From NCBI RefSeq assembly GCF_004328625.1, contig NZ_CP032229.1:1302001-1366000 (forward strand): DNA of 64,000 bases, in the 5' to 3' direction. The DNA comes from Streptomyces seoulensis (GTDB taxonomy: Bacteria; Actinomycetota; Actinomycetes; Streptomycetales; Streptomycetaceae). The translations under genes were made by a program, and so were the position numbers. Positions 41,636-50,451 of this stretch are shown here, one piece after another (position 1 is the stretch's first letter; each line of letters opens with the position of its first letter). The notes under the pieces were generated by a model that saw only the letters and a list, made by a program, of their open reading frames with translations, was not told the DNA's origin and did no database searches.

Positions 41636-42529
41636 TTATCGCGGGACGAGTGCTTCGTAGCGGGACAGCAGGTTCGCCGTGGTCTCCGCGTCCGCCGCGA
41701 GCAGCGGTGGTCGTACCGGGCCCGCTGGGAGGTTCAGGGTGTTGAGCAGGGCCTTCACCGTTACCGTGCCCGGCAGGTCCGAGGCCATCAGGGTCTCGAT
41801 CAACGGGGTTACGCGGGACTGGAGTTCGGCGGCGAGGGCTGTGTCGCCCGCGTCGAAGGCCGCCAGGATGGCCGCCACCTCTCCCGGCGCCACGTTCGCG
41901 ATCGTGCTCACGCAGCCCGCCGCGCCTGTCGCGTACAGCGGGAGGATGTGTTCGTCGCAGCCCGCGTAGTACGCCAACTCCGTCGCGGCCAGCACCTGCT
42001 GGGTGGCGAGGAAGTCGTAGGAGCAGTCCTTGACGGCGATGACGCGGGGGTGTTCCGCCAGGCGGATGATCGTGGCGGGGGTGAGGCGGGTGCCGGTGCG
42101 GCCCGGGATGTCGTAGAGCATCAGGGGGAGGCCGCTCGCGTCCGCGACCTGGCGGAAGTGGGCCTCGACGGCGGCCTGTTGGGGGCGGCTGTAGTACGGG
42201 GTGACGACGAGGGCCGCGTCGGCGCCCGCCTTCTCGGCGGCGAGGGTGAGTTCGACGGTGTGCCGGGTGTCCGCCGTGCCGACACCCGCGACCAGCGGGA
42301 CGGCGGGGCCCACCGCGGAGCGGACCGCCGCGATCAGCTCCCGCTTCTCCGCGTCGGTGGTGGTCGGCGACTCGCCCGTGGTGCCGTTCAGGACCAGCCC
42401 GTCGCAGCCCCCGGCCACCAGACGGGTGGCCAGGCGGGCCGCCCCGTCCACGTCGAGCGCGCCGGCCGGCGTGAACGGGGTGACCATCGCGCAGAGCGTG
42501 CGGCCGAAGGGTGCGTTCCGTTGCCTCAT
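41636..42529 (-). CDS. dapA: 4-hydroxy-tetrahydrodipicolinate synthase family protein
   Basis: A 297-residue class I aldolase of the DapA/NAL family. The signature LVLNGTTGESPTTTDAEKREL, PYYSRPQQAAVEAHF, the YDIPGRTG tyrosine region and the Schiff-base lysine in VIAVKDCSYD are present. DapA condenses pyruvate and aspartate semialdehyde for lysine and diaminopimelate synthesis; dapD lies 6.5 kb downstream. Streptomyces have several dapA-like paralogs, so another 2-oxo-acid aldolase activity is possible. ATG at 42529. Confidence 0.85.
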   Translation of the reverse strand: MRQRNAPFGRTLCAMVTPFTPAGALDVDGAARLATRLVAGGCDGLVLNGTTGESPTTTDAEKRELIAAVRSAVGPAVPLVAGVGTADTRHTVELTLAAEKAGADAALVVTPYYSRPQQAAVEAHFRQVADASGLPLMLYDIPGRTGTRLTPATIIRLAEHPRVIAVKDCSYDFLATQQVLAATELAYYAGCDEHILPLYATGAAGCVSTIANVAPGEVAAILAAFDAGDTALAAELQSRVTPLIETLMASDLPGTVTVKALLNTLNLPAGPVRPPLLAADAETTANLLSRYEALVPR

Positions 42530-42605
42530 GGTCGTAGTCTCGGCACCACGACCGTGAAGCTCCACTTAAATCTGCTACGAGATGCGGCTGAGCAGACCTG
42601 AAGAA

Positions 42606-44429
42606 TCAGGGGCGGAAGCGCAGCACCTGCGGGTCGTGGTCGCTGATCTGGTCGTGGAACTCCGAGTTGATGTGCACGCTGTCGTAGTCGAACGACCCGC
42701 GCCGGATCGACTTGCTGATCAGGATCTGGTCGAGCACCTGCGCGTTGCCCTGGTAGTCGTAGGTGTAACGCTCGCTGCGCGGCAGCGACTTGATCGCCGA
42801 CCAGAGCTGCCCGTCACCCTCCAGGGTCTTCGCGGTGTCGGAGAACTCGAAGTCGTTCATGTCCCCGAGCGCGATGACCTCCGCGTCCTTCTGGACGCCG
42901 AGCAGGGACTTGACGAAGGTGTTGACCTCCGTCGCCTGCGCGTGCCGCTGCGTCTCCGAGCTGCGGACGACCGGCTGGTACTGCCCGGTCAACGCCTGGT
43001 CGCCGCCCTTGGAGTTGAGGTGGTTGGCGATCACGAAGACCGTCCGGCCCTTGAACACGAACTCCCCGGCCAGCGGCTTGCGGCTGTTGGCCCAGGCCGC
43101 GTTCGCGGGGTCGATCCGGCCGGGGGACACGGTCAGCCGGGCCTTGCCGTTCTCCTTCGCGACGCCGACCGCCGTGGTGGAGTCGCCGCCGGGGCGGTCG
43201 GTGAAGGAGACCCGCTCGGGGTTGAAGAGGAACACCTGCCGGATGTTGCCGCCCGGCTCCCCGCCGTCCTGCTTGTCGACGGGGTCGATGGAGCGCCAGT
43301 CGTAGCGCGGACCGCCCGCGGCCACGATCGCGTCGATCAGCTTGTCGACGGTCGCGGACGCGCCGACCGTACCGTCGTCGGTGGCGCCGTTGTCGTCCTG
43401 GATCTCCTCCAGGGACACGATGTCGGGCGAGCGCAGGTTGTTCACGATCGCGGACGCGTGCGCGTCGAAGGTCTTGTCGGACGGGTCGAGGTTCTCGACG
43501 TTGTACGTCGCCACCGCCAGCTCGCCGGACGCCTGCTTGCGCGTGGTCTCCCGCTCCAGGCCGCCGCTCTCCAGCGTGCCCAGCGCGCTCGCCACCAGGG
43601 TGTAGCCGCCGAACTGGTTGAAGTCCAGCGGGCCGGTGGTGGTGCCGGCGAGGGTGTCGCCGACGTTCGCCTGCGGGAAGTCCGCCGTCGCGCCGAGGGA
43701 CTGGACCTGGAGGCGCCCGGTGTTCTGCGCGTCGTAGGAACCGTACAGGGTGCCGCCCCGCTCGGTGCGGTGCTCCTTGGGCTTCACGGTGACCCACAGC
43801 TCGCTGTACGGGTCGGTGCCGGTGACCACGCGCGCGTCGCTGACCTGGACGTTCATGCCCTCCAGCGACTCGTAGTAGTCGAGGGCGTAGGTCTTGGGGT
43901 CGAGCGGCAGGGCGTTGATGGAGTTGTTCGCGGCCGGGTCGCCCGCCGGGGCGTATCGTTCCGGCACCGCGCGCTTGGTGATCACGACCGGGGCCGGGAC
44001 CGGGTTGCCGGTGGAGACGGTGGTGACGACCGGCTTGGTGATCTCGGTGACCGACTGGTTGCCCGAGGCGGTGCCGCCGGGGACGTACTCCGAGACGGTG
44101 CCGGAGACGGTCACCGAGTCGCCGACCGCGGCCTTCGGCGTGGAGCTGGTGAAGACGAAGACGCCCTCGCTGGTGGCGGGGTCGGCGTCGGGGTTCGGGT
44201 CCTGGAGCCAGAAGCCCTTGGACGAACCGTAGGTGCGGACGGCGGTGACCACGCCGGGTACGTCGGCGACCTGCTTGCCGGCGTACGGCGAGAGGCGGGT
44301 GGTGCCCTGGATGTCGTGGACGCGCACCGAGTCGGCGTGCGCGGGCGAGGTGGCGACGACGGCGGACGCGGCGCCGCACACGGCGGCGACGGTGAGCGCG
44401 GCGAGACGCGCGGAAGTCCTGCTCGGCAA
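42606..44429 (-). CDS. Secreted endonuclease/exonuclease/phosphatase-family protein
   Basis: A 607-residue exported protein. A Sec signal (ARLAALTVAAVCGAASAVVATSPAHA) is followed by an OB-fold-like region (DIQGTTRLSPYAGKQVADVPGVVTAV, GDSVTVSGTVSEY) and then the EEP catalytic domain: LAVATYNVENLDPS, IVSLEEIQDDNG, VIANHLNSKGGD, VIALGDMNDFEFSD and ISDHDPQVLRF. It probably degrades extracellular DNA. TTG at 44429 has GGAGGAAA at ideal distance; the frame upstream is spurious. Divergent from the acidic unknown protein. Confidence 0.88.
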   Translation of the reverse strand: MPSRTSARLAALTVAAVCGAASAVVATSPAHADSVRVHDIQGTTRLSPYAGKQVADVPGVVTAVRTYGSSKGFWLQDPNPDADPATSEGVFVFTSSTPKAAVGDSVTVSGTVSEYVPGGTASGNQSVTEITKPVVTTVSTGNPVPAPVVITKRAVPERYAPAGDPAANNSINALPLDPKTYALDYYESLEGMNVQVSDARVVTGTDPYSELWVTVKPKEHRTERGGTLYGSYDAQNTGRLQVQSLGATADFPQANVGDTLAGTTTGPLDFNQFGGYTLVASALGTLESGGLERETTRKQASGELAVATYNVENLDPSDKTFDAHASAIVNNLRSPDIVSLEEIQDDNGATDDGTVGASATVDKLIDAIVAAGGPRYDWRSIDPVDKQDGGEPGGNIRQVFLFNPERVSFTDRPGGDSTTAVGVAKENGKARLTVSPGRIDPANAAWANSRKPLAGEFVFKGRTVFVIANHLNSKGGDQALTGQYQPVVRSSETQRHAQATEVNTFVKSLLGVQKDAEVIALGDMNDFEFSDTAKTLEGDGQLWSAIKSLPRSERYTYDYQGNAQVLDQILISKSIRRGSFDYDSVHINSEFHDQISDHDPQVLRFRP

Positions 44430-44509
44430 GGGGATTTCCTCCGGGAACGTGACGGAACGCCGGGACGGGAACACACAGCAGCGTGCGGGGCTCGTCGCCC
44501 TCAGTGACA

Positions 44510-44551
44510 CGCGTAGAGCCGAGTGAACAGTCGTTCCCCCACCTCTACGCG
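44510..44551. promoter_or_regulatory. 9-bp inverted repeat in divergent gap
   Basis: CGCGTAGAG (44510-44518) and CTCTACGCG (44543-44551) are separated by 24 bases, in the 265-base gap between the secreted nuclease gene and the acidic unknown gene. It could be an operator with two widely spaced half-sites or a stem. The rest of the gap shows no clear promoter box. Confidence 0.35.
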
Positions 44552-44694
44552 CGTCAATCTCCTGCCTGACGGCTGGAGTTGTCAAGGTTTCGGCCACGTA
44601 CGAGGGGCGTCGGCGACCGGAACCGGGCGGTGCGCGGGCAAAGCCGTCTAGGCTGAGGGGTTGAGTGCTTTCCCGGTCCTAGGAGAACCAGCCG

Positions 44695-46122
44695 ATGTCA
44701 GACAGCTCCCCCCTGCCGCCCGTACGGCTGCGCCCCGAAGCGGAGCTGGCGCGTGCCGCGCTGTCCACCCCGCTGCTCTCCCGCGCCGCCCGGCTCGCCC
44801 GCTGGGCGGGCCCCGAGACCCGCGTCGACGGGGGCGGGAGCCTGGTCGAGGAGCAGGTGCCCGCGGCCGCCGAACTGCTCGGACTGACCGGTGACCACGC
44901 CGCCGCGGACGCCGCCGAGGCGTGGGGCGTGGCGGTGGACACCGGCCTGGTCGAGATCACCGACGAGGAGGCCGGGACCGTGGCCCCGGGCGCGGACCTC
45001 GCCCTGCTGACCGGCGCCCCGCACGACGTGCTGACCATCTGGCTGGCCGCGCTGGACACGGTGGTCGCGGACGCCGGGGTGCCGGACCTGGAGGGGCTGG
45101 CCGCCGCTCTGGAGGAGGGCGGCGAGATCGATTTCTCGACGTTCGACTGGGACCCCGAGGGCGAGGCGGAGCTGCTCGACGGCGTGCTCGGCAACCTCTA
45201 TCTGCTGACCGTGGGTGAGGACGGACCCGGCGAGAGCCCGGTGCCGCTGCCCGCGCTGGCCGCCTCCACCATCGTCCCCGACGATCTGGAGGAGCCCAGC
45301 AACGACGTCCTGGAGCAGGTCTCCGACGCGATGATGAAGCTGGACGACCAGTTCCGGCTGCTGGAGCCGATCGGCCTGGTCGAATACCAGCCGGTCGACG
45401 AGGAGCTGATGGCCGGCGCGGAGGAGGAGCCCGCCGAGCCGGTCGACGAGGACGACATCGCCCGCTACGGCATGGTCCGGCTGACCCCGCTCGGGCTGTA
45501 CGGTCTGCGCGCGCGGCTGCTGGAGGCCGGCTTCGAGGCGCCGGCCGTGGGCGAGCTGGCCGACAAGGGCGCGGACGCGCTGCTGGACGGCACCGCCTCC
45601 TACGGGGAGTTCGCGGCGCGCGCGGAGACCGAGCAGTGGCTCGGCCGGCGTGAACCGCTGTCCGCCGCGCGGGAGTTGCTCGCGGCGGCGCGTGGTGCGG
45701 ACGCCGGGGCGCCGCTGCGGCGGCTGCGCTGCCAGCAGGCGCTGTCCCTGGTCGGCGAGGCGGCCGAGCCCGCGCTGCGGGAGGTGCTGGACGACCCCGA
45801 GCTGGGCGGCCTGGCCCGGGTCTGGCTGAGCGAGCGGGGCGCGTCCGACGTGCCCCCGCCCTCGGAGGACCTGGTGTTCTGGCTGACCGTGGACACGATC
45901 GCCGCGCAGCTCCAGGCCGAGGGCAACTCCGAGGAGCTGCAGGCGCTGGTGGAGGGGCTGGCCGAGCAGCACAGCGGGTTCTTCTCGGCCGCCTGGCGGG
46001 TGGAGCACCCGGCGACGGCCGACGTGCTGGAGGCGATGGGCCGGCTGCACCCCGACAAGCGGGTGGCCAAGGAGGCGCGGAAGGCGGCGTTCAAGGCGAG
46101 GTCGCAGCAGCAGGGCAACTGA
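44695..46122 (+). CDS. Acidic protein of unknown function
   Basis: I do not recognise this 475-residue protein. It is strongly acidic, Ala/Leu/Glu-rich, without signal peptide or membrane helix, and has helical-repeat-like stretches (LRCQQALSLVGEAAEPALREVLDDPELGGLARVWL looks HEAT-like near 345-385). The end is basic (KRVAKEARKAAFKARSQQQ). It starts at ATG 44695, after AGGAGAACC. It is probably a conserved Streptomyces cytoplasmic protein; 145 bases separate it from the phosphatase gene. Confidence 0.85.
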   Translation: MSDSSPLPPVRLRPEAELARAALSTPLLSRAARLARWAGPETRVDGGGSLVEEQVPAAAELLGLTGDHAAADAAEAWGVAVDTGLVEITDEEAGTVAPGADLALLTGAPHDVLTIWLAALDTVVADAGVPDLEGLAAALEEGGEIDFSTFDWDPEGEAELLDGVLGNLYLLTVGEDGPGESPVPLPALAASTIVPDDLEEPSNDVLEQVSDAMMKLDDQFRLLEPIGLVEYQPVDEELMAGAEEEPAEPVDEDDIARYGMVRLTPLGLYGLRARLLEAGFEAPAVGELADKGADALLDGTASYGEFAARAETEQWLGRREPLSAARELLAAARGADAGAPLRRLRCQQALSLVGEAAEPALREVLDDPELGGLARVWLSERGASDVPPPSEDLVFWLTVDTIAAQLQAEGNSEELQALVEGLAEQHSGFFSAAWRVEHPATADVLEAMGRLHPDKRVAKEARKAAFKARSQQQGN

Positions 46123-46166
46123 GCCCCTGGGGTGTACGGGCAGCGGTGTCCTGGCCGCGGTGCGGT

Positions 46167-46188
46167 GTTCAACTGCCGTTCAGCGGAG
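46167..46188 (+). promoter_or_regulatory. Candidate PHO box (two 11-base direct repeats)
   Basis: GTTCAACTGCC (46167-46177) and GTTCAGCGGAG (46178-46188) are two adjacent 11-base units with conserved GTTCA heads, matching the direct-repeat architecture of Streptomyces PhoP boxes (GTTCACC-type units). It lies 80 bases before a PhoX-like phosphatase start. The second halves of the units are weak matches. Confidence 0.55.
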
Positions 46189-46267
46189 GGCGGGAGTGTG
46201 TCGGCCGAACGAGGCCCCGCCACCCTCGCCCTCCGCCACGGGCATCGAGACCGTCACAGGAGACACC

Positions 46268-47689
46268 ATGTCACTCACCCGCAGGGACTTCGCCAGGTCG
46301 ACGGCGGTCACCGGTGCCGGGGTCGTGCTCGCGGGCAGCGTCGGCGCCCTCGCCACCGCCCCGCAGGCCCTGGCCGCCACGGACCTCGACGGCGCCCAGG
46401 ACGCGCACGGCCACCCCGGCATCGGGTACGGCCCGCTGCACCCCGACCCGGACGGCCTTCTCGCGCTCCCTGCGGGCTTCTCGTACCGGGTGGTGACGTA
46501 CAGCGGCCGTACGCGGCTGGAGTCGGGCGAGCCGACCCCGTCGAACCACGACGGTACGGCCGCCTTCGCCGGTCCGCGCGGTGCCGTGCTGCTGGTGAAC
46601 AACCATGAGCTGAAGGGGCCGCGCGCCAACTGGGAACACCCGGTGCCGCTGGCCGAGGGGCTGGTGTACGACCCGGCGGCCTCGGGTGGCTGCACGGTGG
46701 TGGAGGTCCGCCGGGACCATGTCGCCGAGTGGGTGGGCATCGCCGGTACCTCGACCAACTGCGCGGGCGGCAACACTCCTTGGGGTACCTGGCTGACCTG
46801 TGAGGAGACCGAGGACCGGGCCGGGCAGAACGGCATGACCAAGGACCACGGCTACGTCTTCGAGGTCGACCCCGCCGACCGTCGGGCCAACCGCGCGCCC
46901 AAGCCGCTCAAGGTGTTGGGCCGTTACGCGCACGAGGCGGTGGTGGCCGACCCGAAGCGGGGCCATCTCCTCCTCACCGAGGACGCGTCCGGTCCCAACG
47001 GCCTGTTCTACCGCTGGACTCCGCCGGAGGGCTTCCACCACGGCCGGGGCCGGCTGCGCAGCCTCGCGGACGACGCGGGCGTCCTCCAGGCGTTCCGCTG
47101 CTTCGACTCCGGCGGCCGCTTCGTGGACGACCTCTCGCGCGCGACGCGCACCGGCACGGTGTACGGCGTGGACTGGGTCGACGTCCCCGACCGGGACGCG
47201 GCGACGGTGCCGGTCCGCAAGCAGTTCACCGACGGCCAGGTGACGCGGGCCCGCAAGCTGGAGGGCATGTGGTGGGGCGACGGCGGGGTGTACGTCGTCT
47301 CGTCCTACGCCCGCGATGAGAGCCCGGTCCAGCACGACGGCCAGGTGTGGTTCTACGACCCCCGCCGCCGGACCCTGACCCTGAAGGTGCTGCTCGGCAC
47401 CGGCGGCGCCTTCGACGGCCCCGACAACATCACCGTCTCCCCCTACGGGGGGCTGGTCATCGCCGAGGACGGCGAGGGCGCACAGCACCTCTTCGGCGCG
47501 ACGGACGGGGGCCGTACGTACCCCATCGCCCGCAACGAGCTGAACCTCGGCACCGAGTCCGCCCCCGTCTACAGCGAGTTCACCGGCGTCACCTTCTCCC
47601 CCGACGGCCACACCCTCTTCGCCAACATCCAGGAACCGGGCATCATGCTGGCGATCACGGGCCCGTGGAAGCGGCAGCGCCGCGGCTAA
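46268..47689 (+). CDS. Tat-exported PhoX-like (DUF839) phosphatase
   Basis: A 473-residue exported protein with a Tat signal (LTRRDFARSTAVTGAGVVLAGSVGALATAPQALA). Its beta-propeller repeats match the PhoX/DUF839 alkaline phosphatase family: LLVNNHELKG, GIAGTSTNCAGGNTPWGTWLTCEETED, GRYAHEAVVADPKRGHLLLTEDASGPNGLFYRW, and FDGPDNITVSPYGGLVIAEDGEG. Such enzymes are calcium- and iron-dependent phosphomonoesterases induced by phosphate starvation. ATG at 46268 lies after AGGAGACACC. A PHO-box-like repeat is upstream. Confidence 0.88.
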   Translation: MSLTRRDFARSTAVTGAGVVLAGSVGALATAPQALAATDLDGAQDAHGHPGIGYGPLHPDPDGLLALPAGFSYRVVTYSGRTRLESGEPTPSNHDGTAAFAGPRGAVLLVNNHELKGPRANWEHPVPLAEGLVYDPAASGGCTVVEVRRDHVAEWVGIAGTSTNCAGGNTPWGTWLTCEETEDRAGQNGMTKDHGYVFEVDPADRRANRAPKPLKVLGRYAHEAVVADPKRGHLLLTEDASGPNGLFYRWTPPEGFHHGRGRLRSLADDAGVLQAFRCFDSGGRFVDDLSRATRTGTVYGVDWVDVPDRDAATVPVRKQFTDGQVTRARKLEGMWWGDGGVYVVSSYARDESPVQHDGQVWFYDPRRRTLTLKVLLGTGGAFDGPDNITVSPYGGLVIAEDGEGAQHLFGATDGGRTYPIARNELNLGTESAPVYSEFTGVTFSPDGHTLFANIQEPGIMLAITGPWKRQRRG

Positions 47690-47731
47690 ACTCAGCGGGC
47701 ACGCACCCCCGCCCGACAGAAAGCCCGGCCC

Positions 47732-48283
47732 ATGCGGGCAGACGCCCGACGCAACCACGCCCGCCTCCTGACCGCCGCCGCCTCAGCCTTCGCCGAACAC
47801 GGCGAGGGCGCATCCCTGGACGACATCGCGAAACGAGCGGGCGTCGGCTCGGGCACCCTCTACCGCCACTTCCCGACGCGGCGGGCGCTGCTGGAGGCGG
47901 CGTACGCGGCCCGCATCGACGCATTGGCCGAGCGCGGCGATGAGCTGTCGCGGTCCCTCCCACCGAGCGAGGCCCTGACGGAGTGGCTGCACGAGGTGTG
48001 CGTGGCGACGATCCAGGTCCGGGGCCTGAAGTCCCTGATGGGCTCAGCCGTTGCGGACGCCGACTCGACCCCGCTGACGGCCTGCGGCACGGTGGTCCGC
48101 ACGACCGCGAAGCGGCTGGTCGAACAGGCACGGTCCGAGGGCGCCCTCCGCCCCGACCTGACCCCCGCCGACCTCCTCCGTCTGACCCACGGCATCGCCA
48201 CGGCGGCGGAACTGGGCGGCGGGGAGAAGGACACCCGACGGTACCTGGACCTGCTGCTGGAGGGCCTGCGGCCGCTTTGCTGA
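47732..48283 (+). CDS. TetR-family transcriptional regulator
   Basis: A 183-residue regulator with a TetR helix-turn-helix at the N-terminus: RNHARLLTAAASAFAEHGEGASLDDIAKRAGVGSGTLYRHFPTRRALLEAAY. The ligand-binding part (residues ~60-183) is of the TetR_C type and unspecific. ATG at 47732. It is 42 bases after the PhoX-like stop on the same strand, and its target is unknown; efflux or stress genes would be typical, none adjacent. Confidence 0.9.
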   Translation: MRADARRNHARLLTAAASAFAEHGEGASLDDIAKRAGVGSGTLYRHFPTRRALLEAAYAARIDALAERGDELSRSLPPSEALTEWLHEVCVATIQVRGLKSLMGSAVADADSTPLTACGTVVRTTAKRLVEQARSEGALRPDLTPADLLRLTHGIATAAELGGGEKDTRRYLDLLLEGLRPLC

Positions 48284-48304
48284 GTGCGGTGCAGGTCAGG
48301 GTGA

Positions 48305-48799
48305 TCAGCCGTGGACGGTCTGCTTCACACCGTCCTTGGTGGTGATGTCCACGGACATACGCCACCTCGTACCCTTGCCGACCTTCACGGTGACCGTGTC
48401 CGCGAATTCCCTGCCGTGCAGATCCTCAGCCTTGATACGGGCGCCGAACGTGGCGCTGTCGTTGCAGCCATCGACCTCGGCGCTGAGGCCGGTTCCGCTC
48501 GTGACGGTGAGACCGCCAGGCCCGAGACAGTCGTAACGGACGCCAAGTTCGGCGATCCGGTCAGCGGAAACAGGAAGCCTGACCGCCCCGGGCCCGAGCC
48601 GGCCCGGCGTCTTCTTCCCACTGTCAGGACGGTCCGGATCAGACACCAACACCGACGCCGACGCCGACGGACTACCGGCAGGAGCCGGCTTTCCCCCTCC
48701 GCCACACCCGGCGGCCAGAAGGACGACGACTGGCAGTACGGCCAGCCGCCTTCGTCCCGGTCGTGATTGTCTGCCGGAAAAACCGTAGCCCTTGGTCAT
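48305..48799 (-). CDS. Small lipoprotein of unknown function
   Basis: A 164-residue protein with a basic N-terminus, hydrophobic stretch and lipobox VVVLLAAGCGGGG, then a Pro/Ser/Ala-rich tether and a folded C-terminal part with two cysteines (RYDCLGPGG, EVDGCNDS). It is therefore probably anchored to the outside of the membrane. Function unknown. ATG at 48799 (MTKGYGFSGRQSRPGRRR). The TetR gene ends 21 bases away, convergently. Confidence 0.78.
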   Translation of the reverse strand: MTKGYGFSGRQSRPGRRRLAVLPVVVLLAAGCGGGGKPAPAGSPSASASVLVSDPDRPDSGKKTPGRLGPGAVRLPVSADRIAELGVRYDCLGPGGLTVTSGTGLSAEVDGCNDSATFGARIKAEDLHGREFADTVTVKVGKGTRWRMSVDITTKDGVKQTVHG

Positions 48800-48955
48800 C
48801 GGGCGATTCCCCCTCGGTTTTCTTTGGTCGACAACGGCCTCTACGGCCGCCGGGGAGAGACGCTAGCGCCGACCTCCACCTCTATTCGCACGGTTGAGCG
48901 AAACATGAGGTCCGGAGCGGGATCGAGTCGATTTTCTGAAGGGGTGCGCACGCAC

Positions 48956-48994
48956 GAGCGCCCTCCCGCGCCTTGTGTGGGCGGAAGGGCGCTC
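48956..48994 (-). terminator. Hairpin downstream of dapD
   Basis: GAGCGCCCT (48956-48964) pairs with AGGGCGCTC (48986-48994), and the stem continues inward with CCGC/GCGG after one mismatch. It lies 15 bases after the dapD stop on the minus strand. The remaining gap to the lipoprotein gene (48800-48955) shows no gene. Confidence 0.65.
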
Positions 48995-49009
48995 AGAGCG
49001 GACTTGGGG

Positions 49010-49996
49010 TCAGTTGTGGCTGTGCAGGATGTCGTTCAGGCCGCCCCATACCGCGTTGTTCGGACGGGCCTCCACCGCTCCCGTCACCGAGTTGCGGCGG
49101 AAGAGGATGTTGGAGGCGCCGGAGAGGTCGCGGGCCTTGATGATCTGGCCGTCGGGCATCGTCACGCGGGTGCCTGCCGTGACGTACAACCCCGCCTCGA
49201 CCACGCACTCGTCGCCCAGCGCGATGCCCACGCCCGCCTCCGCGCCGACGAGGCAGCGCTCGCCGATGGCGATGATGACGTTGCCGCCGCCGGAGAGGGT
49301 GCCCATGGTGGAGGCGCCGCCGCCGATGTCGGAGCCGTCGCCGACCACGACGCCGGCGGAGATGCGGCCCTCGACCATGGAGGTGCCCAGCGTGCCGGCG
49401 TTGAAGTTGACGAAGCCCTCGTGCATGACCGTGGTGCCCTCGGAGAGGTGCGCGCCGAGGCGGACCCGGTCGGCGTCGGCGATGCGGACGCCCTTGGGGG
49501 CGACGTAGTCCGTCATGCGGGGGAACTTGTCGATCGAGGTGACCTGGAGGTGCAGACCGTCCGCGCGCGCGTTCAGCCGGACCTTCTCGATGTCGTCCAC
49601 CGCGACCGGGCCGAGCGAGGTCCAGGCGACGTTGGCGAGGTGGCCGAAGATCCCGTCCAGGCTCTGGCCGTGCGGCTTGACCAGGCGGTGCGAGAGCAGG
49701 TGCAGCCGCAGGTAGACGTCGTGCGCGTCGAGCGGCTTCTCGTCCAGCGAGGCGATGACCGTACGGACCGCGACCACCTCGACGCCACGCCGGGCGTCCG
49801 GGCCGAGCGCGGAGACCGCGTTGTCACCCAGGAATTCGGCGGCCCGGTCGGCCGAAAGCCGCTCGCTGCCGGAGGGACCCGGCTCGGCGACCAGCTCCGG
49901 CGCCGGGAACCAGGTGTCGAGAACGGTGCCGTCGGCGGCGATCGTGGCGAGGCCGGCGGCGACGGCGCCGGTGGTACGGGAAGCAGTGTCGGTCAT
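49010..49996 (-). CDS. dapD: 2,3,4,5-tetrahydropyridine-2,6-dicarboxylate N-succinyltransferase
   Basis: A 328-residue left-handed beta-helix acyltransferase. Succinyl-CoA-dependent DapD acts in the succinylase branch of lysine/meso-diaminopimelate synthesis. The hexapeptide-repeat core is visible in [61 protein letters not shown] and [40 protein letters not shown] at 49996 has an N-terminal domain as in actinobacterial DapD. The gene stands alone on the minus strand. Confidence 0.93.
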   Translation of the reverse strand: MTDTASRTTGAVAAGLATIAADGTVLDTWFPAPELVAEPGPSGSERLSADRAAEFLGDNAVSALGPDARRGVEVVAVRTVIASLDEKPLDAHDVYLRLHLLSHRLVKPHGQSLDGIFGHLANVAWTSLGPVAVDDIEKVRLNARADGLHLQVTSIDKFPRMTDYVAPKGVRIADADRVRLGAHLSEGTTVMHEGFVNFNAGTLGTSMVEGRISAGVVVGDGSDIGGGASTMGTLSGGGNVIIAIGERCLVGAEAGVGIALGDECVVEAGLYVTAGTRVTMPDGQIIKARDLSGASNILFRRNSVTGAVEARPNNAVWGGLNDILHSHN

Positions 49997-50070
49997 GCGG
50001 AAAACCTAACGTGGGAGCGGGGTGGGGGCCTAACCGGTGCCTGACAGGTGCGGCGCGCCGGGTACGCGAA

Positions 50071-50098
50071 GGCGGCGATGCCCGAGGGCACCGCCGCC
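50071..50098 (-). terminator. Terminator of the suf operon
   Basis: GGCGGCGATGCC (50071-50082) and GGCACCGCCGCC (50087-50098) form a 12-bp stem around CGAG. The single A-C mismatch of the plus strand becomes a G-U pair in minus-strand RNA, which favours a minus-strand role. It lies 20 bases after the last suf gene. Confidence 0.75.
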
Positions 50099-50118
50099 TC
50101 ACGTCGGAAAACCGAGCC

Positions 50119-50451
50119 TCAGACGTTGAACCCCAGCGCCCGCAGCTGCTCGCGGCCGTCGTCGGTGATCTTGTCGGGGCCCCACGGGGGCATCCAGACC
50201 CAGTTGATGCGCAGTTCGCTGACCAGGCCGTCGGTGACGGACTTGGCCTGGTCCTCGATGACGTCCGTCAGCGGGCAAGCCGCGGAGGTCAGCGTCATGT
50301 CGATCGTGGCGATGTTCGCGTCGTCGACGTGAATGCCGTAGATCAGACCGAGGTTGACGACGTCGATGCCCAGCTCGGGGTCGACGACGTCCATCAGGGC
50401 CTCGCGGAGTTCTTCCTCCGAGACCGGTTTCATCTCAGCGGTGTCGGTCAT
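50119..50451 (-). CDS. SufT-like metal-sulfur cluster assembly factor (MIP18 family)
   Basis: A 110-residue DUF59/MIP18 protein. Core motif ELREALMDVVDPELGIDVVNLGLIYGIHVDDANIATIDMTLTSAACPLTDVI contains the conserved DPE and ACP cysteine region. It assists maturation of Fe-S proteins (SufT/PaaD-like). ATG at 50451 overlaps the sufU stop by four bases; it is the last gene of the suf operon, followed by a hairpin. Confidence 0.88.
   Translation of the reverse strand: MTDTAEMKPVSEEELREALMDVVDPELGIDVVNLGLIYGIHVDDANIATIDMTLTSAACPLTDVIEDQAKSVTDGLVSELRINWVWMPPWGPDKITDDGREQLRALGFNV

Noticed and set aside
44519..44542. PHO box before the secreted nuclease gene
   Set aside because: Only one GTTCAC-like unit is present on the minus strand; the adjacent 11-base units do not match.
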